Positions 15,017-22,436 of a stretch of 24,485 bases of DNA are shown piece by piece. How positions within the stretch are numbered: the stretch's first letter is position 1; each line of letters begins with the position of its first letter. The position numbers were made by a program, and so were the translations under genes. Under the pieces are notes generated by a model, which saw only the letters and a list, made by a program, of their open reading frames with translations, was not told the origin of the DNA and searched no databases. The stretch is from Aquitalea sp. (lineage in GTDB: Bacteria > Pseudomonadota > Gammaproteobacteria > Burkholderiales > Chromobacteriaceae): positions 1 to 24,485 of the forward strand of contig JAFANL010000229.1 in NCBI GenBank assembly GCA_019232735.1. Direction: 5' to 3'.

Positions 15017-15715
15017 GTGAACGGAACATGGATCACCATCCCCACCGCAGATGGCCAGCCATTCACCGGCTATCTGTCGCTGCCCCCCATCGGCAGTGGC
15101 CCGGCCATCGTACTGGTTCAGGAAATCTGGGGCGTCAATGAACACATCCGCGCCGTGGCTGATCTATACGCCCTGGCCGGCTATGTCGTGCTGGCGCCCG
15201 ATGTGTTCTGGCGACTGCAAGCACGGGTGGATCTGGATTACGATACCGCCGGTACCCAGCAGGCTTTTGCCTATTACCAGGCCGTCGATACCGCCCAGGC
15301 CGCGGCCGATGTTGCCGCAGCCGTCAGCCTGCTGCGCCAGCGCGCCGAGGTCAACGGCAAGGTCGCCACCCTGGGATTCTGCCTGGGCGGCCAGCTGGCC
15401 TTCCGTGCCGCCGCACTCAGCCAGGCCGATGCAGCGGTGTGCTTTTATGGCGGAGGCATAGACCAGTACCTTGATCTGGCTGCCAGAATCACCCAGCCCA
15501 TCCTGTTCCACTACGCCGGCAATGACGAGCACATCCCGCAGTCTGCCAGCGCGGCAGTCAAGGCCGCCTTTGCCAAGCACAGCAATGCCCATTTCTTCGA
15601 CTACCCCGGCGTAGGACACGGTTTCAATTGCTGGGGCCGCCGCGCCGTCTACAACCAGAGCGCCGCCGCACTGGCAACCGGTCGCAGCCTGCAATTCCTG
15701 GCCGAACACCTGTAA
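15017..15715 (+). CDS. Dienelactone hydrolase family protein
   Basis: A 232-residue alpha/beta hydrolase. Its active-site residues fall almost exactly where they do in Pseudomonas dienelactone hydrolase (Glu36, Cys123, Asp171, His202): Glu36 in VQEIWG, Cys122 in LGFCLGGQ, Asp170 in AGNDEHIP and His201 in GVGHGF. Carboxymethylenebutenolidase activity on dienelactone is therefore chemically possible. No chlorocatechol pathway genes are nearby, so a housekeeping ester or lactone substrate is likelier. It starts with GTG at 15017, supported by AGGAG 8 nt upstream. No signal peptide. It lies behind the LysR gene, possibly in the same transcript. Confidence 0.92.
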   Translation: MNGTWITIPTADGQPFTGYLSLPPIGSGPAIVLVQEIWGVNEHIRAVADLYALAGYVVLAPDVFWRLQARVDLDYDTAGTQQAFAYYQAVDTAQAAADVAAAVSLLRQRAEVNGKVATLGFCLGGQLAFRAAALSQADAAVCFYGGGIDQYLDLAARITQPILFHYAGNDEHIPQSASAAVKAAFAKHSNAHFFDYPGVGHGFNCWGRRAVYNQSAAALATGRSLQFLAEHL

Positions 15716-15734
15716 CTTGCATCGCCCCCACCTG

Positions 15735-15786
15735 CCACCCGGGTGGGAGGCACTATCCACGCCAAGCGCAGTGTTGCTGGCAACAC
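15735..15786 (+). terminator. Palindromic hairpins after the dienelactone hydrolase gene
   Basis: CCACCC/GGGTGG is a 12-bp palindrome at 15735-15746, 20 bp after the stop. GTGTTGC (15771-15777) / GCAACAC (15780-15786) forms a second one. There is no T run. The rest of the 210-bp gap up to the next gene holds only its promoter. Confidence 0.35.
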
Positions 15787-15881
15787 GACCCGCCCTGGCA
15801 CCGAGCATGGCTGGCAATACGGCAACACCATGATTGCTCTCCACACACCATACGGGCCATCCCCTCCGACCTGACTCTGGC

Positions 15882-15887
15882 TATAAT
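15882..15887 (+). promoter_or_regulatory. Consensus -10 of the thioredoxin gene
   Basis: A perfect TATAAT lies 38 bp before the ATG at 15926. No recognisable -35 sits 16-18 bp upstream. Confidence 0.55.
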
Positions 15888-15925
15888 CACCAGCTTCTTC
15901 CTGCACTCGACAGACGGGTTTCATC

Positions 15926-16441
15926 ATGCAAATTGCCAAACGGCCATTGCTATTACTGGCAGCCCTGCTGGGCATGCTAAGCGTGCTGCCGGCACGGGCT
16001 GCCACACTGGAAGTGGGTCAGCCGGTTCCTTCTTTCAGCCTGCATACCTTGCAGGGACAGCAGATTACGGCCGAGCAACTACGCGGACAGGTGGTGGTGA
16101 TCAATCTGTGGGCGACATGGTGCAGCTATTGCCGTGAAGAAATGCCGGCACTGCAAAGCTATTACCAGCGGCATCACCAGCAAGGCTTGCAGGTATTTGC
16201 CGTCAGCATGGATGAGGCCAGTGAGGACCGGGCGGTGCGCGACATCATGCAGCAGTTTGCCTATACCGGTGCCATTGGCCGCGATAGCAAGCTGTCCGGG
16301 TTTGGTCGTATCTGGCGGCTGCCGATGACCTTCGTGATCGATCGCAAGGGGATTTTGCGGCGGGATGGCAGTGTGGGCAGCCCCACGGTGGATGCCAAAC
16401 AGCTGGAAGCGGAAGTGACGCCCTGGCTGGCAGAGCACTGA
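15926..16441 (+). CDS. TlpA-like periplasmic thioredoxin-family protein
   Basis: A 171-residue protein with a signal peptide or anchor (PLLLLAALLGMLSVLPARA, likely cleavage after ARA). An AhpC/TSA-TlpA thioredoxin fold follows: PVPSFSLHTLQGQQI, then VVINLWATWCSYCREEMP with active-site Cys66-Ser-Tyr-Cys69, and the cis-Pro loop RLPMTFVIDRKG. TlpA/ResA-type proteins reduce specific disulfides in exported proteins, for example apocytochromes or copper-binding proteins. No cytochrome maturation gene is next to it. The neighbour converging on it is a cysteine-bearing outer-membrane protein, a possible substrate. The Shine-Dalgarno is weak. Confidence 0.9.
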   Translation: MQIAKRPLLLLAALLGMLSVLPARAATLEVGQPVPSFSLHTLQGQQITAEQLRGQVVVINLWATWCSYCREEMPALQSYYQRHHQQGLQVFAVSMDEASEDRAVRDIMQQFAYTGAIGRDSKLSGFGRIWRLPMTFVIDRKGILRRDGSVGSPTVDAKQLEAEVTPWLAEH

Positions 16442-16449
16442 GCACTCAG

Positions 16450-16480
16450 GCAGAACGGCCGCCAGTTGCGGCCGTTCTGC
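16450..16480. terminator. Bidirectional hairpin between thioredoxin and beta-barrel genes
   Basis: GCAGAACGGCCGC (16450-16462), CAGTT loop, GCGGCCGTTCTGC (16468-16480). This is a perfect 13-bp stem centred between two convergent genes. T runs are lacking on both sides. Confidence 0.75.
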
Positions 16481-16496
16481 CTGCAAGGAAGCCTGC

Positions 16497-17504
16497 TCAG
16501 AACGAGAACCGGGCACCCACACTGGCGGTATAACGCGGTGCCAGTTGCACGCCATTCACCTTCTGGTAGATAGGGAGCTGGACAAAACTGTACAGCGTGG
16601 CCTGCTTGCTGACGGCAACGGAGAATCCAGGACTGATATACATCAGCGTGCCGCCGGTGCTGTATTGATCCGCATTGATACCATGATCATGAATGACATA
16701 ACGGGTATTGAGCTGCAATTGCGGGGTCATACCCTGCCATGCCAAATAGCGGACACCCGCATTCAGGTTGTAGCCGGTGCCCGGACGGTATCCATCCACC
16801 GTATCCAGTGCCTTTTGCACCGTTGCCTGGGCAAAGTAATCCCAGTTCTTGCTGAGCGCATCAAAATAGTAGGCACCCAGAATCAGGTCGGTGGTACCAG
16901 TACCGGGCTGCAAGCCAGGATCAATACTGGCACTATCCCCCGGATTGGACGGATCGGTAGAGCTCCCCGTCTGGGTATGGCTGCCGGTGGGCAGCTTCAG
17001 GCCAAATAGCAGACCCAGATTATGCTGAGCGGTCAGGCCCTGGAAACGGCCCAATACCTTGATATCACCCAGACTTTGGGTGTGTGAGGTATAAGCGCCA
17101 CCACCATCCGCGGCATTACTGCCATCAGAACCTTGCCCCAGCGTGCTGTGCTGACGGTCGATATACGGCAGTTGTACATTCACACCCCAGCTATTGGAGA
17201 AGGCATAGTCCAGGCCCAGTGTCAGGTACTGGTTCTTGGTGTACTGCTCCACTTCCTGAGCACCGGTAGGGGTCTGCAATTGGCTGGCACTGGCGGCCGA
17301 GATGCTATGCGTTCCCTGGCGCAGCTGGTTCTGGTTCAGGTAGTCGTAACGGATATCCAGCTTCAGCCCCTGTTGCGAGGTGAAGCCCTGGCTATCCCAG
17401 TCGGAACTCAAGGTACAACCACAGCTGGCACACGCCAGTGCCGGGCCGGCAAATCCGATCAGCAGCAGCGCGGCACACAGCTGGCCAAGTTTGTTTGGGT
17501 GCAT
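16497..17504 (-). CDS. Outer-membrane beta-barrel protein with N-terminal CxxCxC motif
   Basis: A 335-residue exported protein. The signal peptide (LCAALLLIGFAGPALA) gives a mature N-terminus CASCGCTLSSDW. The rest has alternating aromatic/hydrophobic strands with Gly/Asn/Ser-rich loops (YLTLGLDYAFSNSWGVNVQL, LGLLFGLKLP, YNLNAGVRYLAW) and a terminal strand ending GARFSF, whose final Phe is the barrel-insertion signal. It resembles the 'MetA-pathway of phenol degradation'/transporter-like barrel proteins of unknown substrate. The ALA|C site is not a canonical lipobox, since -3 is Ala, so a free Cys cluster rather than a lipid anchor is likely. The ATG at 17504 has AAGG upstream. It converges with the thioredoxin gene. 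Barrel nature fairly sure, function unknown. Confidence 0.82.
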   Translation of the reverse strand: MHPNKLGQLCAALLLIGFAGPALACASCGCTLSSDWDSQGFTSQQGLKLDIRYDYLNQNQLRQGTHSISAASASQLQTPTGAQEVEQYTKNQYLTLGLDYAFSNSWGVNVQLPYIDRQHSTLGQGSDGSNAADGGGAYTSHTQSLGDIKVLGRFQGLTAQHNLGLLFGLKLPTGSHTQTGSSTDPSNPGDSASIDPGLQPGTGTTDLILGAYYFDALSKNWDYFAQATVQKALDTVDGYRPGTGYNLNAGVRYLAWQGMTPQLQLNTRYVIHDHGINADQYSTGGTLMYISPGFSVAVSKQATLYSFVQLPIYQKVNGVQLAPRYTASVGARFSF

Positions 17505-17584
17505 TGTTATCAACCTTTGTCATTCAAGCGAGCGCCCTGATTATCCGGTGCCGCCGCAATGCGCACCAAGCGATATCCGGCAAA

Positions 17585-17621
17585 ACAACCGGGCTGCGAC
17601 AAAATGTCGCAGCCCGGTTGT
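17585..17621 (-). terminator. Perfect 17-bp hairpin, terminator-like on the minus strand
   Basis: A 17-base arm at 17585-17601 (ACAACCGGGCTGCGACA) pairs without mismatch with 17605-17621 across an AAA loop. On the minus strand it is followed by TTT, so it can end a transcript coming from 17.6-18.1 kb before it reaches the beta-barrel gene. No minus-strand gene is evident there. On the plus strand there is no T tail. Confidence 0.6.
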
Positions 17622-18149
17622 GGTGTGCACGGCAGAAACCCGCGATGCCGTGCGGTGGAATAGCATCAGCCTGGTCACTACGTGCCGCACGCCATACCGA
17701 TAAACTTGAAAACAGGATCAGCCGCTAAACGCAAGAGTAGCCAGTCGCGACCGGTTTGGGATGTGACCGATTGTCGCAGGGAGGCGCTGCTTGTCTGCCA
17801 GGCGCAGGCCGGGTGAGGATGCTCTTGTGCCCCCGAGGCATGAGCCCGCGTTTAACCAAGCGCGGCAGCTTGCCGCCCCGCCTCCCGGCGGTGGGCTGAT
17901 CTTAGCTGGCGCGAGTCAAACCGGGGTTCGGGCGCCCGAGTGATGCTCGCCATTTGCCGGTCTCCAGATCAGACTTCCGCGCCCAGACAAGATGCGCAAC
18001 AGCCTCCTCCCCCAGAGAGAGGAAGCCAGACGGCTGGCAACACAACCATGCAGTAAACCTGTGCTATTTTAAATAACTTGCCATATAAATTGCCGGCGTC
18101 TGGCTGGTACTTTAACAATCCCGCTTCTTTGCGGGCAGAGGCTGCCATC
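17622..18149. other. About 0.5 kb without a recognised gene, rich in hairpins
   Basis: I find no credible protein in either direction: short frames are Arg/Pro-rich and lack family features. Inverted repeats are dense: GCACGGCA (17627-17634) / TGCCGTGC (17646-17653); GCTC..TGCC / GGCA..GAGC (17821-17845); GCGGCA GCT TGCCGC (17862-17876); CCGCC/GGCGG just after; and a TCGGGCGCCCGA palindrome near 17928-17939. The last 90 bp (18060-18149) turn AT-rich and contain TATAAA (18084-18089), a possible -10 for the DUF4118/EAL gene. This may be a structured RNA on either strand or a decayed repeat. I do not see a c-di-GMP, cobalamin or other riboswitch that I know. Confidence 0.5.
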
Positions 18150-20939
18150 ATGCTAAATCGCCCACTGCGACTGCTGCTCGCATCTGGCACCGTACTATGC
18201 GGTTTTGCCACTCAGCTGCTGGTATGGGAAAAGCTGGGCCCGGTACCGCCCTGGCTACTGCTCTACCCTTCCGTCTTTACCGCCGCCATCCTGACCGGGG
18301 CCGAAGGCGGCTTGCTGGCGACCGCATTGGCCGCCGTGCTTGGCTGGTATTACTTCATTCCCCCGCGTTTCAGTTTTGCCATCGATAGCGCCCCCACCGG
18401 CTATTCCATCGTGGTGTTCAGCGTGATGGGGGTGGCTTTTTCGCTGTTCAGCCAGAAACTGCGCGCAGCCCGCGAGGCCAATGCGCGGGCCGTCGCCGAT
18501 GCCAAGTTGAGAATGGTGCTGGATCACGCGGCCGATGCCGTGATCGTGGCCAGCAGCAATGGTCTGCTGGCCTATGGCAACATGATGAGCAGCACGCTGT
18601 TGCAATACTCGGCAGAAGAATTGTCCACCCTGTCGGTCATGGATATCACCGCCCCGGAAGACGCAGAAAAAGCCAGGCTGGCCTTCCAGCAACTGCTGGA
18701 CTTCGGCCATGCACGTTCGGAACTGATGCTGCTGGCCAAGGATGGACGCCGTATCGCCACCGAAATCAACGCCATCAAGGCCCCGGATGGCAGCCTGATC
18801 GGTACCGCGCGTGATATCAGCGAATACCTGCAGATCTACCAGGCGCTGGTGGAAAGCCAGACCCGGCTGCAATTGCTGATTGACCATGCTCCGGCTTCAC
18901 TCGCCCTGTTTGACCGCGACATGCACTATCTGGCGGTCAGCCAGCGCTGGTGTGACGACTATTCCCTGGGGGAGCGTGACCTCCTGGGTCACTCTCACTA
19001 TGAAATATTTCCAGAGATCCCGGAGCACTGGAAAAGCATCCATCAACAAGCACTGGCCGGGGAAACCATCCAGGCCAATGAAGATGTATTCCTGCGTGCC
19101 GATGGCAAGCTGCAATGGCTGCGTTGGGAGGTACGCCCCTGGCGCACTCAGGATGGCGGCGTGGGGGGAATTGTCATCTTCTCCGAAGACATCACCGCCC
19201 ACAAGGAAGCCAGCCGCCAGGCGCAAGACAGCAAGGAAAGACTGGAGCTGGCACTGGCTGCCACCCAGGAAGGCGTGTGGGACTATGACATCCCGTCCGG
19301 CAGGGTGACACACAACCGGCAATGGTGCCGTATCTTCGGCCTGGATGAAGAGCAGCTGGAACACCCGGTTGAATTGTTTTTCACCCTGATTCACCCGGAC
19401 GATCTGCCCGAAGTCAGCCAACGCCTGGAAGCTGCAATGAAGCATGGCAGCCCCTTCGACGGCGAATTCCGCATGCGTCACAGTAACGGGCATTACCTCT
19501 GGGTGGAGGATCGCGGACAGGTTGTTGCACGCAGCCCGGAAGGCAAGCCACTGCGGATGGTGGGTGCGGTCAGCGATATTACCAAGCGGCGTGCGGATCA
19601 TGAGCGGATACGCAATCTGGCTTATTTTGACCAGATCAGCAATCTGCCCAATCGCACCTTGCTGATGGATCGTCTGGGACTGGCGCTATCCATTGCCCGG
19701 CGGCAAGGGCATATGGGCGCACTGGTCCTGCTGAATCTGGACCGTTTCCAGACAGTCAACGATGCCCATGGCCGTGAAGTGGGCGACAGCCTGCTGCGCG
19801 ATATCGGCGAGCGCCTGTCCCGACAATTGCGGGAAGGCGACACGCTGGCACGTATTGCCGGCGACGAGTTTGCCATCCTGCTGCAGGACTGCGGCCAGGA
19901 TTGGGCAGAGGCCGGCAGCCATGCCATCGTGGTTGCCGAGAAAGTCCATGCCGCCATGGGCAATAGTTTCCTGATCGCAACCGGCGACCAGATCAATCTG
20001 AGCGTCAGCATCGGGATTGCCCGCTGTCCACGCAGCGCAGAGGACAGTCCCCAGGAAGTGCTGAGACGGGCCGATACCGCGCTGCACAAGGCCAAGCAAC
20101 AAGGCGGTGGCCAAACCACCTTCTTTGACGCCGACATGGATCAGGCGGTCAAGGAACGCTTTGCCGTTGACCGGGATCTGCGCAGCGCCATCCGGGATGA
20201 GGAGTTCCGGCTGTTCCTGCAGCCACAGGTGGATTTCCAGGGCCGGCTACTGGGTGCGGAAGCCCTGGTCCGCTGGCAGCATCCCAGCCGTGGGCTGCTG
20301 CCTCCGGCGGCCTTCATCGGCCTGGCCGAAGAATCCGCTCAGATCATCAGCATTGATAACTGGATGCTGAGCCAGGTGTGCCAGCTGCTGGTCGCCCAGA
20401 CCATGGCCGGCCACCCCTTGCACCTGTCGGTGAACCTGTCACCGCGCCAGTTCCGCCAGCCGGGCTTCATCTGCTGGTTCAAGTCACTGCTGGAAAGCAC
20501 CGGAGCCGACCCGACCCAATTGACGCTGGAAGTCACTGAAAGCCTGTTCATCGACAACATCAACGAGGTCGTGGCGAAGATGAATGAACTGGCCGCGCTG
20601 GGCATCCGTTTCTCGATTGACGACTTTGGCACCGGTTATTCCTCGCTGGCCTATCTCAAGCGCATGCCGATTCACGAACTAAAAATTGACAAGAGCTTTG
20701 TCCAGGGCCTGCCAACCGATCTCAACGATGTCGCCCTGGTGGAAACCATGCTGGCCATGGCCAGACACATGCATCTGCGGGTGGTGGCCGAAGGGGTGGA
20801 AACACCGGCCCAGGCGGCATTCTTCTCCGGGCATGGTGCCGTGGTACTGCAAGGCTATCTGTATGGCAAACCGGAGCCGGCACAGCAATGGATCAAACAC
20901 TGGCACGCGGACACTGCGCTGCTCCACACCAGCGGGTAA
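18150..20939 (+). CDS. DUF4118-PAS-PAS-PAS-GGDEF-EAL membrane c-di-GMP protein
   Basis: A 929-residue protein. Residues 1-105 hold four hydrophobic segments of the KdpD-like DUF4118 module (GPVPPWLLLYPSVFTAAILTG, WYYFIPPRFSF). Three PAS domains follow (about 123-235, 240-360, 365-490), then GGDEF (about 493-660) and EAL (about 675-920). The EAL domain looks catalytic: EAL at 704-706, NLSPRQF, LEVTES, DDFGTGYSSL, KIDKSFV and VAEGVET. The GGDEF domain is altered: LNLD has Asn529 in place of the first metal Asp, and the loop is AGDEF (570-574). A phosphodiesterase tuned by its GGDEF partner is the best reading. The ATG at 18150 has AGAGG 8 nt upstream; an in-frame TTG at 18078 is less likely. 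Confidence 0.9.
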   Translation: MLNRPLRLLLASGTVLCGFATQLLVWEKLGPVPPWLLLYPSVFTAAILTGAEGGLLATALAAVLGWYYFIPPRFSFAIDSAPTGYSIVVFSVMGVAFSLFSQKLRAAREANARAVADAKLRMVLDHAADAVIVASSNGLLAYGNMMSSTLLQYSAEELSTLSVMDITAPEDAEKARLAFQQLLDFGHARSELMLLAKDGRRIATEINAIKAPDGSLIGTARDISEYLQIYQALVESQTRLQLLIDHAPASLALFDRDMHYLAVSQRWCDDYSLGERDLLGHSHYEIFPEIPEHWKSIHQQALAGETIQANEDVFLRADGKLQWLRWEVRPWRTQDGGVGGIVIFSEDITAHKEASRQAQDSKERLELALAATQEGVWDYDIPSGRVTHNRQWCRIFGLDEEQLEHPVELFFTLIHPDDLPEVSQRLEAAMKHGSPFDGEFRMRHSNGHYLWVEDRGQVVARSPEGKPLRMVGAVSDITKRRADHERIRNLAYFDQISNLPNRTLLMDRLGLALSIARRQGHMGALVLLNLDRFQTVNDAHGREVGDSLLRDIGERLSRQLREGDTLARIAGDEFAILLQDCGQDWAEAGSHAIVVAEKVHAAMGNSFLIATGDQINLSVSIGIARCPRSAEDSPQEVLRRADTALHKAKQQGGGQTTFFDADMDQAVKERFAVDRDLRSAIRDEEFRLFLQPQVDFQGRLLGAEALVRWQHPSRGLLPPAAFIGLAEESAQIISIDNWMLSQVCQLLVAQTMAGHPLHLSVNLSPRQFRQPGFICWFKSLLESTGADPTQLTLEVTESLFIDNINEVVAKMNELAALGIRFSIDDFGTGYSSLAYLKRMPIHELKIDKSFVQGLPTDLNDVALVETMLAMARHMHLRVVAEGVETPAQAAFFSGHGAVVLQGYLYGKPEPAQQWIKHWHADTALLHTSG

Positions 20940-20955
20940 TACGTATGGAGGTGGC

Positions 20956-20979
20956 GGCCAGCCCCCTGCCCGGCTGGCC
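20956..20979. terminator. Hairpin between convergent EAL and GNAT genes
   Basis: GGCCAGCC (20956-20963) pairs with GGCTGGCC (20972-20979) around an 8-nt loop. It has a strong GC stem and no T run. It sits in the 57-bp gap between the two stops. Confidence 0.5.
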
Positions 20980-20996
20980 CGCGAGCAGGTAGCGGA

Positions 20997-21527
20997 TCAA
21001 CCATCAACCGGCTGTGCCGGCGTGTCCAGCAGCAGCTGGTAAAACGCCAGATCCAGCCAGCGCCCGAACTTGAAACCGACCTGGGGCAGCGTGCCGACAT
21101 GCGTGAAGCCCAGTTGCTCATGCAGGGCAATGCTGCCGGCATTGCTGGCATCAATGCCGCCCATCATGGCATGCAGACCATGCTGACCGGCAGCCGCAAT
21201 CAGTTCGCGCATCAGGAGGCGGCCCAGCCCGCGACCGCGATGCGCCTGATGCACATAGACCGAGTGTTCCACCGTGTACTTGTAGGCTGGCCAGGCACGG
21301 AAACTGCCGTAACTGCCAAAGCCCAGCAGCACTCCGTTTTCATCCTCGACACCGATCACCGGAAAGCCCCCAGCCTGCTTGGTTTCAAACCAGCCGATCA
21401 TGTTTTGCAGGGTGCGTGGCTTATAGTCGTACAGCGCCGTCGAATTCAGGATGGCTTCATTGAAGATCTCCAGAATCGCAGCGGCATGTTTCTCAAAACT
21501 GCAGTGCACGATAACAGGTGTACTCAT
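20997..21527 (-). CDS. GNAT N-acetyltransferase, phosphinothricin/methionine-sulfoximine type
   Basis: A 176-residue acetyltransferase of the Pat/MnaT (YncA) subfamily. IFNEAILNSTALYDYKPRT at about 21-39 and GFGSYGSFRAWPAYKYTVEHSVYV at about 69-92 are subfamily hallmarks. The acetyl-CoA pyrophosphate loop is QAHRGRGLG at 94-102, and NAGSIALHEQLGF is the C-terminal CoA-binding helix. Relatives acetylate the amino group of methionine sulfoximine, methionine sulfone, phosphinothricin or some amino acids. The substrate here is not certain. Its start overlaps the stop of the upstream regulator by 4 bp, so the two are translationally coupled and the regulator probably controls it. Confidence 0.9.
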   Translation of the reverse strand: MSTPVIVHCSFEKHAAAILEIFNEAILNSTALYDYKPRTLQNMIGWFETKQAGGFPVIGVEDENGVLLGFGSYGSFRAWPAYKYTVEHSVYVHQAHRGRGLGRLLMRELIAAAGQHGLHAMMGGIDASNAGSIALHEQLGFTHVGTLPQVGFKFGRWLDLAFYQLLLDTPAQPVDG

Positions 21528-22111
21528 GGCGTTCTCCGGGAAACGGGGGAAAGCGTTGTCAGGACCAGGGCGTAGCGCGCCGGCCTGTCAGTCGCATTGT
21601 GAAAAGCGATATGCCGATCCAGGGTCATGGCCAGGCAATCGCCCGCCTGCAGCTGCCAGCGTTGCTCACCCAGCGTGATTTCCATTTCCCCCTCCAGCAC
21701 CCATACCTGCTGGTGGGTAATGACATTGCGCGCCACATTATCGAAGGCAACGGTAGCACCAGGCGGGAAGGTCAGCTCCACCAGTTCCAGCGGCGATGCA
21801 AATCCGGCCGGCGAGACATGGCGCCGGAGATAACCGGAAGCCGGGTCGCGCCAGATCTGCTGTTCGGCATAGCGCGACAAGGGCTGCTCCGGCACCGCGC
21901 CGGGCGCATCGGCAAACAGCGTGGCCAGGGTCACGCTCAGGGCGTCCGCCAATTTGTTGAGCACCGCCGCGGTGGGACTGGTTTCTTCACGCTCGATCAG
22001 GGAAATCATCGAGCGGCTGACGCCGCTGTGTTCGGCTAGCTGGTCCAGCGTATAGCCGCGACTTTTGCGCAGCTCACGGACACGTTTGGCAATAAGGGTA
22101 TCGACATGCAT
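21524..22111 (-). CDS. XRE-family regulator with C-terminal cupin domain
   Basis: A 195-residue regulator. The lambda-repressor-like helix-turn-helix is at about 8-62 (VRELRKSRGYTLDQLAEHSG VSRSMISLIE). The cupin sensor is at about 105-185 (FPPGATVAFDN, HQQVWVLEGEMEITLG, LQAGDCLAM, HIAFHNATDRPARYALVL). SutR/PuuR-type proteins of this layout usually repress small metabolic operons and sense amino acids, polyamines or sulfur compounds. The ATG at 22111 is chosen because the helix-turn-helix starts eight residues later. Upstream in-frame sequence runs through the promoter and is not protein-like. The -10 lies only 6 bp ahead of the ATG, suggesting a leaderless message. It is coupled to the GNAT gene. 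Confidence 0.9.
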   Translation of the reverse strand: MHVDTLIAKRVRELRKSRGYTLDQLAEHSGVSRSMISLIEREETSPTAAVLNKLADALSVTLATLFADAPGAVPEQPLSRYAEQQIWRDPASGYLRRHVSPAGFASPLELVELTFPPGATVAFDNVARNVITHQQVWVLEGEMEITLGEQRWQLQAGDCLAMTLDRHIAFHNATDRPARYALVLTTLSPVSRRTP

Positions 22112-22112
22112 C

Positions 22113-22130
22113 AATCCAGTATAATGGATT
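22113..22130 (-). promoter_or_regulatory. Operator overlapping the -10 of the XRE-cupin gene
   Basis: AATCCA (22113-22118), six bases, TGGATT (22125-22130): a perfect inverted repeat. It encloses the minus-strand -10 TATACT (22118-22123), and GTTTTG lies 17 bp upstream as a weak -35. The location predicts autorepression. Confidence 0.55.
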
Positions 22131-22257
22131 TTTGTTTCCACAAAACAGGAATTTGATTCTGAATCATCCTGGGTGCGGGTCTTGCCTGCCTGAGAAGCTG
22201 CACCTGAACACCACCATGCCGCTCCTGCATTCATAAAAAACAGAAAAACTTCACACT

Positions 22258-22281
22258 CGCCATGGTTATAATTCGCCATGG
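22258..22281 (+). promoter_or_regulatory. Promoter of the riboswitch-transporter unit, -10 flanked by direct repeats
   Basis: A consensus TATAAT (22267-22272) is flanked by two identical 8-mers CGCCATGG (22258-22265 and 22274-22281), 16 bp apart. Each contains a CCATGG palindrome. The -10 is convincing; the repeats may be an operator for a second regulator on top of the riboswitch. No good -35 is present. Confidence 0.55.
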
Positions 22282-22282
22282 A

Positions 22283-22400
22283 GGCATTACGCCCCAGTCA
22301 AAGCAGTACCGGGAGGAAGTCGGTGCAAATCCGACGCGGTCGCGCCACTGTGACTGACCTGCGGGTCAGCAGCCAGACCTGATCGGTACACCAAGCTACG
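22283..22400 (+). promoter_or_regulatory. Cobalamin (B12) riboswitch
   Basis: The leader has the diagnostic adenosylcobalamin aptamer elements in order: GTCGG-TGCAAAT-CCGAC hairpin (22319-22335), GCGGTCGCGCCACTGTG with the B12 box (GCCACTGTG, 22344-22352), a CTGACC-TGC-GGGTCAG stem, and AGCCAGACCTGATC near 22371-22384. When adenosylcobalamin binds, expression of the downstream cobalt transporter should fall. End coordinates are approximate. Confidence 0.93.
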
Positions 22401-22408
22401 TCAAGAAA

Positions 22409-22431
22409 GGGGCGCATTGACCCCGGAAAGG
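22409..22431 (+). promoter_or_regulatory. Hairpin abutting the NiCoT Shine-Dalgarno
   Basis: GGGG (22409-22412) / CCCC (22421-22424) directly precedes GGAAAGG (22425-22431), which is 5 nt before the ATG. I see no intrinsic terminator between aptamer and start codon. The riboswitch output is therefore more likely to be control of translation, with this segment as the expression platform. Confidence 0.45.
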
Positions 22432-22436
22432 CCTGA

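Noticed and set aside
17735..17851. Short minus-strand peptide (about 38 codons, starting MPRGHKS)
   Set aside because: Pro/Arg-rich, no Shine-Dalgarno that decides a start, and it overlaps hairpins; no reason to call it a gene.
17622..18149. RNase P RNA, 6S RNA, tmRNA or c-di-GMP riboswitch in the empty stretch
   Set aside because: None of the conserved core sequences of these RNAs could be found on either strand.
18078..18149. Longer N-terminus for the DUF4118/EAL protein from a TTG codon
   Set aside because: The extra 24 residues are not hydrophobic or conserved in style, and the ATG at 18150 has a good Shine-Dalgarno.
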